This document shows positions 12,501 through 23,472 of a stretch of DNA of 64,000 bases, piece by piece; the first letter of the stretch is position 1, and each line of letters starts with the position of its first letter. The notes beneath the pieces were generated by a model. That model ran no database searches. It was not told the DNA's origin and was given only the letters and a program-made list of their open reading frames with translations. Source of the DNA: Heterotrichella gracilis (Eukaryota; Sar; Xanthophyceae; Tribonematales; Xanthonemataceae); contig JAULBX010003555.1 in NCBI GenBank assembly GCA_032358255.1, positions 62,001 through 126,000 on the forward strand, written 5' to 3'. A program made the translations under genes and the position numbers.

Positions 12501-15500
12501 GGCACAATACTGTCATGGCTGTCAAGCTGTAATGGACACAATCACGTCCTTATGTGCCATATCCAACAGGATGCATGCATGTCGCTACTCGCAGAAACAA
12601 ATAACCTTTCAATCCGCTATGCGTACGATGCCAAGTGTGATACAAGTTGCCTCACTGAGCACATTGCAAGGTTCGCATTATTTCCAACTTAAGCACAATC
12701 ATTGATCGTACCTCACATTGGACCACCAGGCTGCCCCCAGGCATCACCAGCTCCATCCTCAGCCACCTCCCTATGCCCCCTTTGCTGCAATCCCCCCCCA
12801 CCATCACTACGTCAAACCTCCCCCTGTCTTGCACCTCCTTCTCCACCACCTCCTCCACCCTCCCCACCGCCATGTGCAGTGGCAGGCCCCCTAGGCCGCG
12901 CTCCGACACCACTTGCAGGCAGTGGCGGGCATAGGCACGGGTGGCCGGGTCCTCCTTCAAGGGGAGGAGGACACTGTTTAGGGTTTAAGGTTTAGGGCTT
13001 AGGGTTTAAAGGTCCTCCCACAAGGGGAGAAGGACACTGTTTAAGGCTTGGGGTTCTCCTACAAGAGGGAAGGGCGCACTATGCTATGCAGTGAGGTATC
13101 CATGCAGTGTGTACGAGTAAACAGCAAGACAACAGTTCTCCATGGCAAAACCTTGAATAGATTAACACAAAACATTTCCATTATCCATGGTGCATCCATC
13201 CCGTGGTATATCTATCACAGCCCCTCACCTCCACCGCCACCACCCTCCCGTTGCCCCCCACCATCAGCGCCATCAGCGCAGCCACCTCCCCCACCCCCAC
13301 GTTCACCACCAGCACCCGCCGCCCCCTCAGCGGGTGAAGCACAGCCAGCAGTGAGGCCAGGGCTGCGGGGGGCAGGAGCACGGCATTGAGGGCGGGGATG
13401 CGCAGGGCACCAGGGCTGAAGGAGGCTTGGACCTGCACAAACAAGGGTGGAAAATCACAATTAGCAGTCACCCTTGCACAGCTTGCGCCACTCAGAGCTG
13501 GCTTAGCATGCCATCCTTGGCATGTTTTGAAGTTATAAAACAAGAAAGGCACAGTCCCTAGTCCATTTTAAAAATCGTATGGCTCAGCATATAGGCGCAC
13601 ATGTCATCCGGCACATATAGCTAGTTAGTTACACTTCTGTTTCATTCTTACACTCAATTATTCTACCAAGCATGTGTACGCACCAAGTCCTCCGGTACAA
13701 ACAGTGCGCGTGGCAGGGCTCGCATGCCCTCCTCCACTGTCCGCCCTGCATCAGCCAGCCTGGCGCTGACCTGGCGCCACACATCGCACAGGCTGGCGCC
13801 CACCTGACAACAAGAGTTAATGACATGAAGATATGGGGTATGTCCACATGCAGAAGGTTGAAATTCACAAAGGAGACAAGACGGAGAGAAAGAATAGAGC
13901 AGGCGCAGTTCAAAACAGAAGAGAGGCAGGCAGGAATACAAGAACAAAAGAAAGACAGGGGCTAGCATACACTTCAATTGGCGCTAATACCCATCACGTT
14001 TGCGCGTCACGAGTTCACTTGCATGTCAGAACTGGCAGCGCCACCCACCTGGCGCTGCAGCTGTTCTCTGCCGCCACGTGGTCGCTGAAGGTGGGCAGCG
14101 GAGTGAGTGCCGAGACAAGGTGGGTGGCCAGCTGTGCCAGGTCAGCAAGGGGGGAGAAGGCCAGGCAGACAAGGGCGGAGGGACCGCCTGCAAATGGTCA
14201 AACCCGGGGATGGTGTCAGCCAACTTGGTTGAACCCAGTAGGGCTTTCCAATACTAATAAACTTGGCTGAATCCATAGTGGTGGAACCCAGTACTGCATA
14301 GTTGCCCGATACCAATATATTAGTTACTATTATTTGTTCATTTTTCTTTTGTTGACTTTGTTTCTTCTGGCATTCAAAACACAGCGTAACGCGTTGTTTC
14401 CTTCAACTTTACCCCCTTTCTCCACTCACCGTTAGCCACCAGCTCCTCCCTTGCCCCCGGCGCCCCCACCAGGTCCCGCACCAGTGCCAGGCACACCAGT
14501 CGCAGCTCGGGGGGGTGGCAGGGGGAGCGGCTCACATTCAACAGGACGGGGGCGCCACCTGCAGGGGACGAAAAGGTTTTACAAATCAAAGGAAAGAGAT
14601 GTAGGTGTCATCATTGAGTAACTACCCAAAAACCTTGTGACATTACTTGCCAAGCATGTGAAAGACGCCTGGATTAATGCAGATTACATGTACACATGCA
14701 GGCTGTGACCTTGTGTTACCTGCTTGAATGATCATGATCGCCACCTGGCAATCAGCCGCCAGCAGCAGGAACATTGACTTTGCAGCAGCAAGCATGGCGC
14801 TGTCGGCTGCTACCCCCGCCAACAGCCCCACCAGGCTGGTTACTCCCCCTTGGGCTGCCACAGCATATCCTGCCTCGGGGTGTGCTGCCAGGTGTTGTAT
14901 AATCAGGGCAGAGGGGATGGCGTGGGGCGAGGAGGGGGCGAGGAGGGGCAGCAGACAGGAGATGGCGCCTGCGATGCAACACGATTATATATCAATCAAA
15001 ATCCACAGATTTACAAAGCAACAACAAATGCTACAAATTATTTTCCTTAATTTGAAGTTGTATTTTAATATTACTCCCATATCCAGTGGGCCTGCCTCAA
15101 TGGCCAACCATCTATGGAGACCAAGCCTCCACATACAGCACAGCACCACCACTGCAGAAGTACCACACCTAAGCCCTCATGTTGAATAGATGATGCGCTA
15201 TACAACCAAATTGCACAGCTTTAAAAAGTGGTGCATGAGCTTATTCCCATTTCCTTACCGCAGCAGTACAGCGCCTCTGTTCCCTCCTTGCTCATGGACA
15301 GCATGGCAGCAGCAGCCAGCGCCCCAGACACCTCGTGCTCACTCCCCGTTTCAATGGTCTCCACCAGCCCCCTCACAAGGTCACCATCGGAAGCCACTGC
15401 CAGCTGACCGTCCTGGCTGCGCAGCAGCTGGCACAGGGTGGAAAGCACAGGCAGCTGCAGAGACACCAAAACAAAAATTGTCAATATCTCCGTTTCAAGT

Positions 15501-18500
15501 ACAAAAACAATTGTCATGGCACAGTGACAGCAGCTGGCAGAGGGTTGAAAGCACAGGCAGCCGCACATAAACGATGGTCATTTTCTCTGTCTTACAACAT
15601 AGAATTGATACTATCTTGAAGTTACATGTGCAAGACTCTTGGCAATGCCAAGAGTTTACACAGTGGGCACATGTTTGGCAGTGATACCAGGGGGCACAAT
15701 GGACAGCGCCGGCGGCTGCACAGATAATTAAATGGCCAGTCAAAACATCTTCTCCTTTCAAACATAACAAGGTGGACATTGGCGCCGCAATCTGGTACCC
15801 ATAAGCAGGTCATGGCAGATTTGCATGTGTGTGCAAGACTCTAGGCTACATGTGTAAACAAGCAAGCATTTGTGTCAAGTCAACGCAATAACATAACAAA
15901 AAAGCCCTAACCATGTGCAATGATCACCTTGCCGCTTGACCCCGCCCCGCTGCTGCTACTGCCTGCGATGGGTGATGCCATCCCGCCAATCAGTGCAGCC
16001 AACTGCTCATCATAGCCCGGTGATTGCGTGCCGCTCCTGCACAACATGGAGTGGCCAATTTGCCTGTTGAAACCATTTAATGCGGATTCCGAGGCAATAT
16101 TGTCATGAAGAAGAGCAGGTGCCATGAAGAAGAGCAGATGCATGGCTGCTACCACTGTGGGTCCGGAGCTAACTACTGCAGCAGATAAAACTGGTACTAT
16201 CCAAATCCATTGACTGCAGTCAGCATGCTGAATAACATGAAATGGCAACCCGTCCTTCCCTGCACCCCTGCCACACCCACCTGTGCAGCGCGTCCGCCAG
16301 GTGCCTGGCCGCCGCCACCTGGGGATCCGCAGCCAGCCGCTGCAGCACCTTGCCGGTATTACATGGACCCACATGCAGTGGGTCACACTCTTATAATAAC
16401 TGTCATGCTTTTGCTAAAATGCACACAAAACCCCTACCTGTGCAGCGCATCCGCCAGATGTCGGGCTGTCGCCACCTGGGGATCTGCAGCCAGCCGCTGC
16501 AGCGCCTTGCCTGCACTCACAGCCGCCCTGCTGCTGCTGCTGCTGCTGATGCCGTCACCTCCACCGACACCATCGCCGTTGCCGGAGCTGGTCCCCGCCA
16601 GCTGTGCCAGCACCTCCAGGCCCCCTGCGCGCATAACCATGCTCGCACAGGAGGAGTTGCGGGCCAGGACCTGCGGATGGGTGGGTGGGTGTTGGTATAA
16701 ATATACTAGTGGTGGTTGGTAAAAGATGACATTCCATTTGGCTGACACAGGGTGAAAATTGTGATGATGCATCTGTGCCGCATCTCATACAATACTCCAG
16801 CTGGGGATGGAAAGACAGATGCAGCATCCCCATCATCTGATACCAAAGGTGATTGCATGAGGTCCACTCCCTTAGTGGTGCATGCAGTTCCTCTCCCCCT
16901 CCTCCCGCACCTCCACACAATCCCCCGCCCCGCACCTTGATCACATCCACAGCGTCCGCCACCACCTCCCCCTCCCCCTCCCTGCACAGCCGCACCAGCA
17001 CCCCCACCACCCCACCAGCCACCAGCCGATCCTGAAGGTCAGGCTTGTCAGCCCCCAGAAAGTACAAAGTCACCAGGCACCGGCGCACCAGGCCGACATC
17101 AGGGGAGTCTAATAGGGCTATGATGGCGGGGAGGGCGCCGCTGGCGACGATTTTGGCGGCGTGGGTGGGCACCCGGGAGAGGCGTGCGAGGGCGCGCATG
17201 CAGCCCTTCTTGGTGGCGGTGGCCTGCAGCAATTAATTTAAGCCGCCATTTCAGAGGTTCATGGTATATGTATCCAAGGGCATTGCACAAACACATGCAA
17301 AGGTGTTTTACTTCACTTCATTCACGTCAACAGACCATGGCATGAAACCCTGTGATCCCAACACCCAGTCCCCACCTTGCTGCGCCTGAGCACCGCCACC
17401 AGCGCAGCCACTGCGCCCGCTGACCCCATCTCGCGAATGGCGTCCTCCTGCCCCACCAGCATGCTCAAGAGGCGCCATACATGCAGCACCGCTCGCTGCG
17501 CACACCCAGCAGGCGCACCAGGGTGCCCACTGCACCCGCGCCGTAGCTCACATGCAGCACTGCGTGGTTCTCTGAGGCCTGCAGGGTAGAATTTGGGTAG
17601 AATTTGGGTAAGGTTTAGCCACATGCAGGGTTCTCCTATGCCTGCGGTGTAGGGTTTGGGTAGGGTTTAGCAACAGGCATGGTTCTCCGATGCCTGCAGG
17701 GTAGGGTTTGGGTAGGGTTTAGGAGCATGCTGTGGCTGCAGTTGCTTGATGACAGGGTTTGCAGTCCCAGTCCAACTGAAATAGTGCAACAGGCAAAGAA
17801 AAGCTTATTGAGTGCTACTGACCATCTTGAATAGCTCCTCAGCAGCTTGCGCCTTGTCATCCACAAGTGCCTTTCTGCGGTTCATCACGGCCACCAAGTG
17901 CAACACCCTGTCCTCAACTTCAGGGCTCAGAGAGGTACCTCCTGCACACGCACGGGCATAGATTCAAAGAGTCAGGAGATCGTTTTAGCTGGAAGGTTTG
18001 ACCATAAGCTCCAAACACATTCCCAGGCTGGTCAACAGATGGTGTACCATTAGCAGGCAAGATCAGGCCATGAACAGCCATTGCAAGTTGGCCCACAATC
18101 GCACACGCGCAAAAAATTGTCTGACTTGGCTGTACACACGTGTGCCCATCCTAATCTGCCTCCCGTCACTGTTGCTTTGGTAAGAAGACGCACCTCTCAC
18201 TGTGCTTGTTGCATGGCTACCAGACTGCTCGCTGCTAGCCAAGCTGTGCACAGCCCATGCCTTGCTCACGCTCTCCACTGATTCCTCCCCTTGTTGACTG
18301 GGCACCGCCACATCCGACGCACCCAGAGACGGGACTTGGTTCACTGATGGGGACCCAGTAGCGTCAATACCGGGGCGACGTGAAGATGATGCTGGTGTGT
18401 CGGGCCCTGGTTGCACTACACAGCTTTCCATCTCATTGTACGCCTCCTCAGCGCTGGGTTGATTGTGCGCAGCGCCTGCAGGATTGGTTTGCAACCCATA

Positions 18501-19170
18501 GTTAGACAGATTGTAATCATATCTCTATGCATTGTTTCTCATTTTGCCGCTGGCTCACGTGCTCACAAGCATGCTGACCCGCACAGCATCTGACAGAGGC
18601 CATGGGCATTGGTTACAGATAAAAAACACAGGGAACCACGCATACTTGGTTCTGTGGAGGCAGTAATCTCTGAGATATCTTCCCTGGGGCCTGCTGAAGG
18701 ACTGCCGCCAGGTGTGTCTGCCGTATCCCTTGCCAAGTCCATGGTCTGCACGGTACCCCGCGCTTCATCAAATCCAGCAGGCATTGGAGACCCCCCAGGC
18801 TGGGCACCAGTGTCCCCCGCCTCCTCTTGAATACCACTTGAAGGTCTGAGCGTTTCATCAGAAGTGGCTGCATGTGAATATCAGCAACAGTCAGAAGCAA
18901 ACCCCATAACTGTGCAGATTTACAGATCCTGCCAGGCAGTGTGTGCTTGCAACTGGAATAAGAATCACATGAGGATGTGAGGCGCCTTGCAGTAGTCCTA
19001 CCGTTTGAAACCTGCACAGGCCATGACCCATTGCTTATATTATATTATAATCATTTATTACCTGTGGCAGCCGATTCCCTCTCAACATCGTTGCATGGAT
19101 CTATTGAAGCAGGTTTCTCATCCTTCCCTCTAAACAGCCCCGAAATCCTTTTGCCCAGTTTGAGCTTCAT
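9522..19170 (-). CDS. Armadillo-repeat / PCMT-like / RAF-like kinase fusion protein
   Basis: Twenty exons, in transcript order: 19170-19062, 18867-18646, 18475-18194, 17941-17823, 17578-17376, 17223-16936, 16670-16438, 16036-15928, 15454-15259, 14968-14720, 14558-14430, 14187-14045, 13803-13684, 13432-13229, 12954-12712, 12351-12138, 11856-11030, 10789-10578, 10234-10069, 9785-9522; about 1510 residues. Order: a disordered N terminus (1-240); armadillo-like repeats (about 245-760); a PCMT-like domain (about 765-1000) with MRALPRALFVPEDL and VLVVNVGVGEVAALMALM; a Ser-rich linker; and a tyrosine-kinase-like kinase (about 1235-1511) with GEGGFGVVYKA, VAVKLVK, MHRDLKSPN, ADVG in place of DFG, and AAPE. 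The PCMT SAM loop is degenerate, so methyltransferase activity is doubtful. Exon 5 (203 bases) carries an apparent one-base slip. The exon 12/13 junction needs the donor at 14044. The role is probably signalling on an ARM scaffold; substrate unknown. Confidence 0.85.
12945..13080 (-). repeat. Three copies of the 5' edge of fusion-gene exon 15
   Basis: The true acceptor and exon start (CTTGAAG then GAGGACC, read on the minus strand) lies at about 12950-12975. Two degenerate copies follow at about 13013-13045 and 13049-13080. The units are separated by TTTAGGG-like sequence (TTTAGGGTTTAAGG and variants). Period about 45-65 bases. Confidence 0.8.
15420..15570 (-). repeat. Two copies of the 5' edge of fusion-gene exon 9
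   Basis: The first 35 or so bases of exon 9 (encoding LPVLSTLCQLL, 15454 downward) recur at about 15527-15566 inside the preceding intron with a few mismatches. The copy reads on in the same sense and still begins with a CGGCTGCC-like boundary. This is a partial exon duplication, not a whole exon. Confidence 0.8.
16281..16512 (-). repeat. Two copies of the 3' edge of fusion-gene exon 7
   Basis: About 75 bases encoding GKALQRLAADPQVATARHL plus the 5' splice site at 16438-16512 are repeated at about 16281-16355 in the following intron, with roughly one mismatch in ten. The copy keeps an intact donor (CACAG then GTGGGTG) in the same phase, but I see no good in-phase acceptor. It is most likely a non-coding exon echo, though a cassette exon cannot be excluded. 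Confidence 0.8.
17560..17735 (-). repeat. Three copies of the 5' edge of fusion-gene exon 5 with telomere-like spacers
   Basis: The acceptor and first bases of exon 5 (CTGCAG then GCCTCAGAGAACC on the minus strand, about 17566-17590) recur at about 17628-17652 and 17681-17704. Between the copies lies GGGTAGGGTTTGGGTAGGGTTT-type sequence, a degenerate form of the plant telomere repeat. Period 53-62 bases. Both extra copies keep a CAG acceptor. Confidence 0.8.
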
Positions 19171-20940
19171 GACAATTGAGGGTGCTGCATGTACGCCCTC
19201 CTCTGGGCAAGCCTTGTGATTCACAAACCTGCGTTTGCGGGCGGTGGTACATAATCACAGGGGAAATATGAGCAGGCAGGTGGATTATTTCAACAGATCA
19301 TCAGGTGTCCTTTTCACCAGATAGGGTACCCTGCGCTTCAGTCAATGGCTTGCCTTGATGGTTTCTATTCCCGTGACTAGCTGAAATCAGGTACTGTTGT
19401 GACAACAACCCAAATCATTAATGCCTGCCTCCATGAGAAGCTTACGGTCCTGCATGGATACTATTAGTAACAGCACTAGCAATGCATTCATGGTAATGCA
19501 AAACGTGGTTGATACGCCATTGTAAACACTGCATGGCAGGGCAGCAGTGTGCTGGGAGCCTGTGGCAGGCTCACCAATCCGCAAAAGCAGCCAAAGCTGC
19601 ACCACGCAAACAGCATGAACAGCCCCATTTACCATGCTTGGACACATGGAATCAAGTGGGTCGATACACTGCATGTGCTGAGACCCAATAGACACTAGAG
19701 GTGCCCCATGCACTACTCAGCAGCAGGTTGGGGTGGCCATGCTTTGATACTGATCGGCGCAACACACCCCTGGTACACCTCCACCCTATGAGGCTCCAGG
19801 CTGGTTGGAACTGGTGAATAGCACTGTCCATGGAAGTAACACATATTCATGCATAATAAAACGTGAACAAGAGGGCGTGGTAGCAGTACGAGCTATAGTG
19901 AGAACAGCGCCCCCTGTGTGGACTTCACCTGATGTTACCTCATGTTACTAACAAATGTTACTAGTATTTGGCTTGTGAAGTACCATGTAAGCGACAGGCT
20001 GAGCACTCACCAGTTTGCCTCTCGTTGTCTAGGAATTTTCCCTTGTCACCTCCTTGGCCCTTACTTGGCTGTCCCACGCTTGCAAGGAGACCTCAACCAG
20101 AAATGTCCCCTGAGTGCCCACACAACGTGTGATACACACACAGGGCGTCAAACTACTGAGCACTCAACACCAACGAGTCACTTATATGCGTCGGACCAAG
20201 AAATATAGGTCGTGGCTGTGCCCAGCGCGTTCAGGGTCTTGACGGCTGTTGTTAGAGGGCATCTGCAGCTGGTGCAGTGCTCATGGTCACAGATTACAGG
20301 ATCAGGCAACGTTGGCGGTGAGCACTGTTGCCAATGCACGTGGGTTCTTGTGGGTTTCGCAAAAGGGTGGCGGGGTTGTTGACCGTGCGCCACGACAGTT
20401 CCCTGTTTTTCTCTCGTTTCATGCATGTTTTTGTGGCTTTTAGGGTTTGGCCTAGGGTTCGGCCACAAACCCTAATATCGGCGGGAAGTAGATATCAGGA
20501 TGGGCATGCACGCGACTGTGGCCTCACTCGCGTTCGCTTATGTTTATGTTTGCAACACGCCATTACAGGTGCTGCGACTTGCATACCTTCGAATCAATGC
20601 GCGCGAGGCATGGGTGTGCCGCATGCATTCCATGTGGTGAAACTCGCTCTGCCGTTCATCTTCGGTTCCGAAAGTTTGGGTGATTGCCAAATGCCAAAGG
20701 AAGGGCGTATCCTGCCAGTCGCAAGCGTTTTGCTTTCCTGACCAAGACCAACTGGAAGCCAGTGACTTGGCACACCCAGTATCGCTTACACTAGAGTTGT
20801 GCCCCAACTCGACCCCTTCCGCGCAACTTCACACAGGGATTTATGCCCGACCACAAAACGTTGCTTTGATGTATGGTAACCAACGGCAAGGACGGGCAAG
20901 GGAGAATCTGTTTGATAAGGTACGTTGCCAGAAAAGACCA

Positions 20941-20977
20941 TGTTGTCCTTTTCATATGCATGCATATGAAGACAACA
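20941..20977. repeat. Near-perfect 37-base palindrome
   Basis: The core is a perfect 20-base palindrome, TTCATATGCATGCATATGAA, centred on TGCATGCA. Outer arms TGTTGTC and GACAACA extend the pairing, with a small asymmetry between core and arms. It could form a cruciform or bind a dimeric factor. It lies about 230 bases upstream of the RCE1 start codon. Confidence 0.8.
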
Positions 20978-21054
20978 TCGTGATGGGTGACTAAGTGGTT
21001 GGCACACCGCGCAAATCTGTTCAAGGATGATCATATCAAACTGGATCTTTGAAA

Positions 21055-21189
21055 ATGAGTCGCTTTATCGTTTGCTTTGCCCTGCAGTGGCTGCTGAACG
21101 GGACTGTGCGGGTTTTGGCCTTCTTTTTCAAGATTATCCTGCTCCCCATGCGTTTGCTGCTACACGTCCGCAGCCAGTACCGGAGCTAA
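21055..21189 (+). other. Possible upstream ORF in the RCE1 leader
   Basis: An ATG-initiated frame of 44 codons ends at TAA 21187-21189, only 16 bases before the inferred RCE1 ATG at 21206. The encoded peptide is hydrophobic and basic (VRVLAFFFKIILLPMRLLLH). If the RCE1 transcript starts upstream of 21055, translation of this peptide could reduce RCE1 expression. No transcript evidence is available, so this is only a candidate. Confidence 0.35.
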
Positions 21190-21205
21190 CAACCTACCAT
21201 TCGTC

Positions 21206-23472
21206 ATGGCCAGGTATGTTTGCGATCTGAACAGTACTGGTGGGTTCCCATTCCTGCCTGCCTTTGAGGCATTGACATACCATGCCCCTCTGCGTTAACA
21301 GTTGGATGATTTGCGAATAGTGGGGGCCTTGGACAAGTATCACGTGGGGGCCTTGGACAAGTATCACGTGCATTCATATCCTTGTAGCGGCGCTGCAGCA
21401 AGGACCTGCTGTGCAGGCCTTGTGTGGCATGTTTCCCCTATTCTCGGTCCCGTTCTCGAGGGATCCCCTGTGCACCACTTCTTGACACCCTTGTGGACCA
21501 CACTCCAAGGGCTGCAACCTCCCCTTTCCACTGGTGCAGCGCCTCCACCTCCCCCTGGTGGGCCCTCCTCTACTGCCAGCTCATAGCAGTGCTGTACGTG
21601 GTGCCTTTTTACCTGGTCAACACCGCCAAACTGCCCCGCAACCACCCGCGCACCGTCCTCACGCGCATGGCCTGCACCACTGTGGTAGCCTGCGTGGCAT
21701 GGCTGCCGCTGTACTACACAGTGAAGGAGCAGGTGCGGTGCAGAAACCCTGATAGTAAACCCTTGGAGGGTTTGTAGGTGGCACCATTTTCCGCTGGTAG
21801 GCCACTGCTGCACAGTGTGACAGGGTTTGAACCCTGTTGGAAAGCCTAGAAAGGTTGGTGCTTGCAGTCACGGTTCTGCTTGGGAATGCTGGTATGATAT
21901 TAAACACTACAACATTTTGTATCCATGGTACAGCTGATAGCGACAGCTCATAGCATTCCATGCAAGCACTGGCCTTAAACCCACCCAAACCCTGCAAAAG
22001 CAACATTTAGGTACTGCTGCTGCTGTGTCACATGCTCCTGTGGGTTCTGCGCACAGGATCCCTCTGCCCACCAGCCAGACACCACCCTCCAGTACCTGGG
22101 CATCCGCACCCAGGGCCTGTTCCTGGCTATCCTGCTCCCCCTGGTCCTCACTGCCATCCTGCTATCGGGCCCAGCATTCATCCTGCTCCATGACTACTTC
22201 TACGAACCCGTCTCCAGCCTGCGGTGGCACCGGCCGCTGCTGGCGGGGCGCGACCTGCTGGTAGCGCCACTCAGCGAGGAGTGGGTGTTCAGGGCATGCA
22301 TGGCGCCCATGCTCCTGCTGCAGGTAAGGATATTAAGAGAGACAAATAATCAAAGGCATGCATAAGGTGGTAAAGCAACTACAAATAGCCGCATGGAAAA
22401 TCAGTTTAAAAAACCATGTCGCGTGGCGCAGGGGTTAGGGACAAGAAATAGGGAGGTAGAGGTGCATGCGAACTGCTGGTTGCGCCTGTCAGAACTTAGT
22501 AGCATCTGCCTGTGCCACACCCATACGCAAGGTTGGAACATGCGCTTCACAGTGCATGACCTGCTGGTGCACCACGGCTCCACCCATCTAGCAATCCCAC
22601 CAAAATGCCTCAAAGGCGCACTCCTGGTATCCGCACACCCACATACCCCCACGTGGCAACGCTGACTCTCGATCCACACCATGCGCAGGGTTGGAGCATG
22701 CGGTCCACAGTGCTGCTGACCCCGCTGTTCTTCGGGACTGCCCACTTGCACCACCTGCATGACCTGCTGGTGCACCAGCACTACCCCGTCAACCAGGCGA
22801 TAGTGCAGGTAAGGGGAAGGGCTGGGCACTTAGACATGGGTGAAAATTGAACTTGCCAGTGTGGTGAAGCGGTGTCCAGCTGTGCATGCATGGTCTACCA
22901 TGGTCTACATATTCATTTCCCACATTCCTTGATTGCGCTTGCATGGATAAGTGCATTGGCTGCTCTGCAATCTTGAGGTGATGCATGTGTGTTACTTTTC
23001 CTGCATTCCCTGATAGCTGAGACCATGCCGTCGTTGATCTGCCGCACCTTGTCATGCTAGGGATGGGGCGTGCCATGCAGGGAGGTATCAGAGTCTCTCA
23101 GGGACTCGTGCTATTTGCCAATTGTATGGCATAATGTCACCAGCCCATTGAAGAAAAGTCTTTTGACCCATGGTTGTCTCCCCTTCTCAGGTTCTTTTCC
23201 AGTTCACCTACACCACCGTCTTTGGGTGGTACGCCACCCTGCTCTTCCTGAGAACAGGCCACCTGGCAGCGCCTGTGGTGGCGCACATAGTGTGCAACTT
23301 GGTGGGTGTGCCTCAGCTGCAGAAGATCAAGGATCACCCCATGGCGCACGGCATCATCAACTTTCTGGCGGGTGGCGTGCTGTTCTTTGTGTTCATGTTC
23401 CAGCACCTGACTGACCCAGAGCACTATGGCCATGCGCTATTCCTCAAATACATGCGGGGCGGCCTGTGGTGA
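21206..23472 (+). CDS. RCE1: CAAX prenyl protease 2 (RCE1)
   Basis: Integral ER-membrane protease that removes the last three residues of farnesylated or geranylgeranylated CAAX proteins. Five exons (21206-21213, 21540-21732, 22057-22323, 22689-22808, 23191-23472) give 289 residues. The first coding exon is only ATGGCCAG; joined to exon 2 it gives MASASTSPWWALLYCQL. Family motifs are all visible: the glutamate pair EEWVFRA, FFGTAHLHH, and the histidine-asparagine motif VAHIVCN. Several hydrophobic segments fit a multi-pass protein (LFLAILLPLVLTAILL, FLAGGVLFFVFMF). Length is close to yeast and human RCE1. The tiny first exon is inferred from phase and a good GTATGT donor. A degenerate copy of the exon 4 edge sits in intron 3. 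Confidence 0.92.
21320..21367 (+). repeat. Perfect 24-base tandem duplication in RCE1 intron 1
   Basis: Two identical copies of a 24-base unit (GTGGGGGCCTTGGACAAGTA at its start, ending TCAC) lie head to tail. Identity is complete, so the duplication is probably recent. Confidence 0.9.
22525..22770 (+). repeat. Degenerate second copy of the RCE1 exon 4 edge
   Basis: GGTTGGAACATGCGCTTCAC followed by CATGACCTGCTGGTGCACCA at about 22530-22580 matches the start and middle of exon 4 (22689 onward, GGTTGGAGCATGCGGTCCAC) with the central catalytic part missing. It cannot encode the FGTAHLHH motif. It is a truncated exon echo located upstream of the working exon. Confidence 0.75.

Larger units (their letters stand above)
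19171..21205. other. Divergent intergenic region between the fusion kinase and RCE1
   Basis: About 2 kb with no recognised gene. It must contain the promoters of the minus-strand fusion gene and the plus-strand RCE1 gene. A short TTTAGGG-like stretch with both orientations lies near 20440-20480. A long palindrome (20941-20977) and a 44-codon upstream ORF (21055-21189) are listed separately. Confidence 0.5.

Noticed and set aside
16281-16355. Cassette exon in the fusion gene
   Set aside because: The donor is good and in phase, but no acceptor gives the ARM frame, so I treat it as a non-coding exon copy rather than a true exon.
21820-21842. tRNA-like B box (GGTTCAAACCC on the minus strand)
   Set aside because: The surrounding bases do not fold into acceptor and anticodon arms and the loop is six bases; it is a small palindrome within an RCE1 intron.
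22420-22500. tRNA-derived SINE-like A box (TGGCGCAGGGG)
   Set aside because: No B box follows at the right distance and no poly-A tail or target-site duplication was seen.
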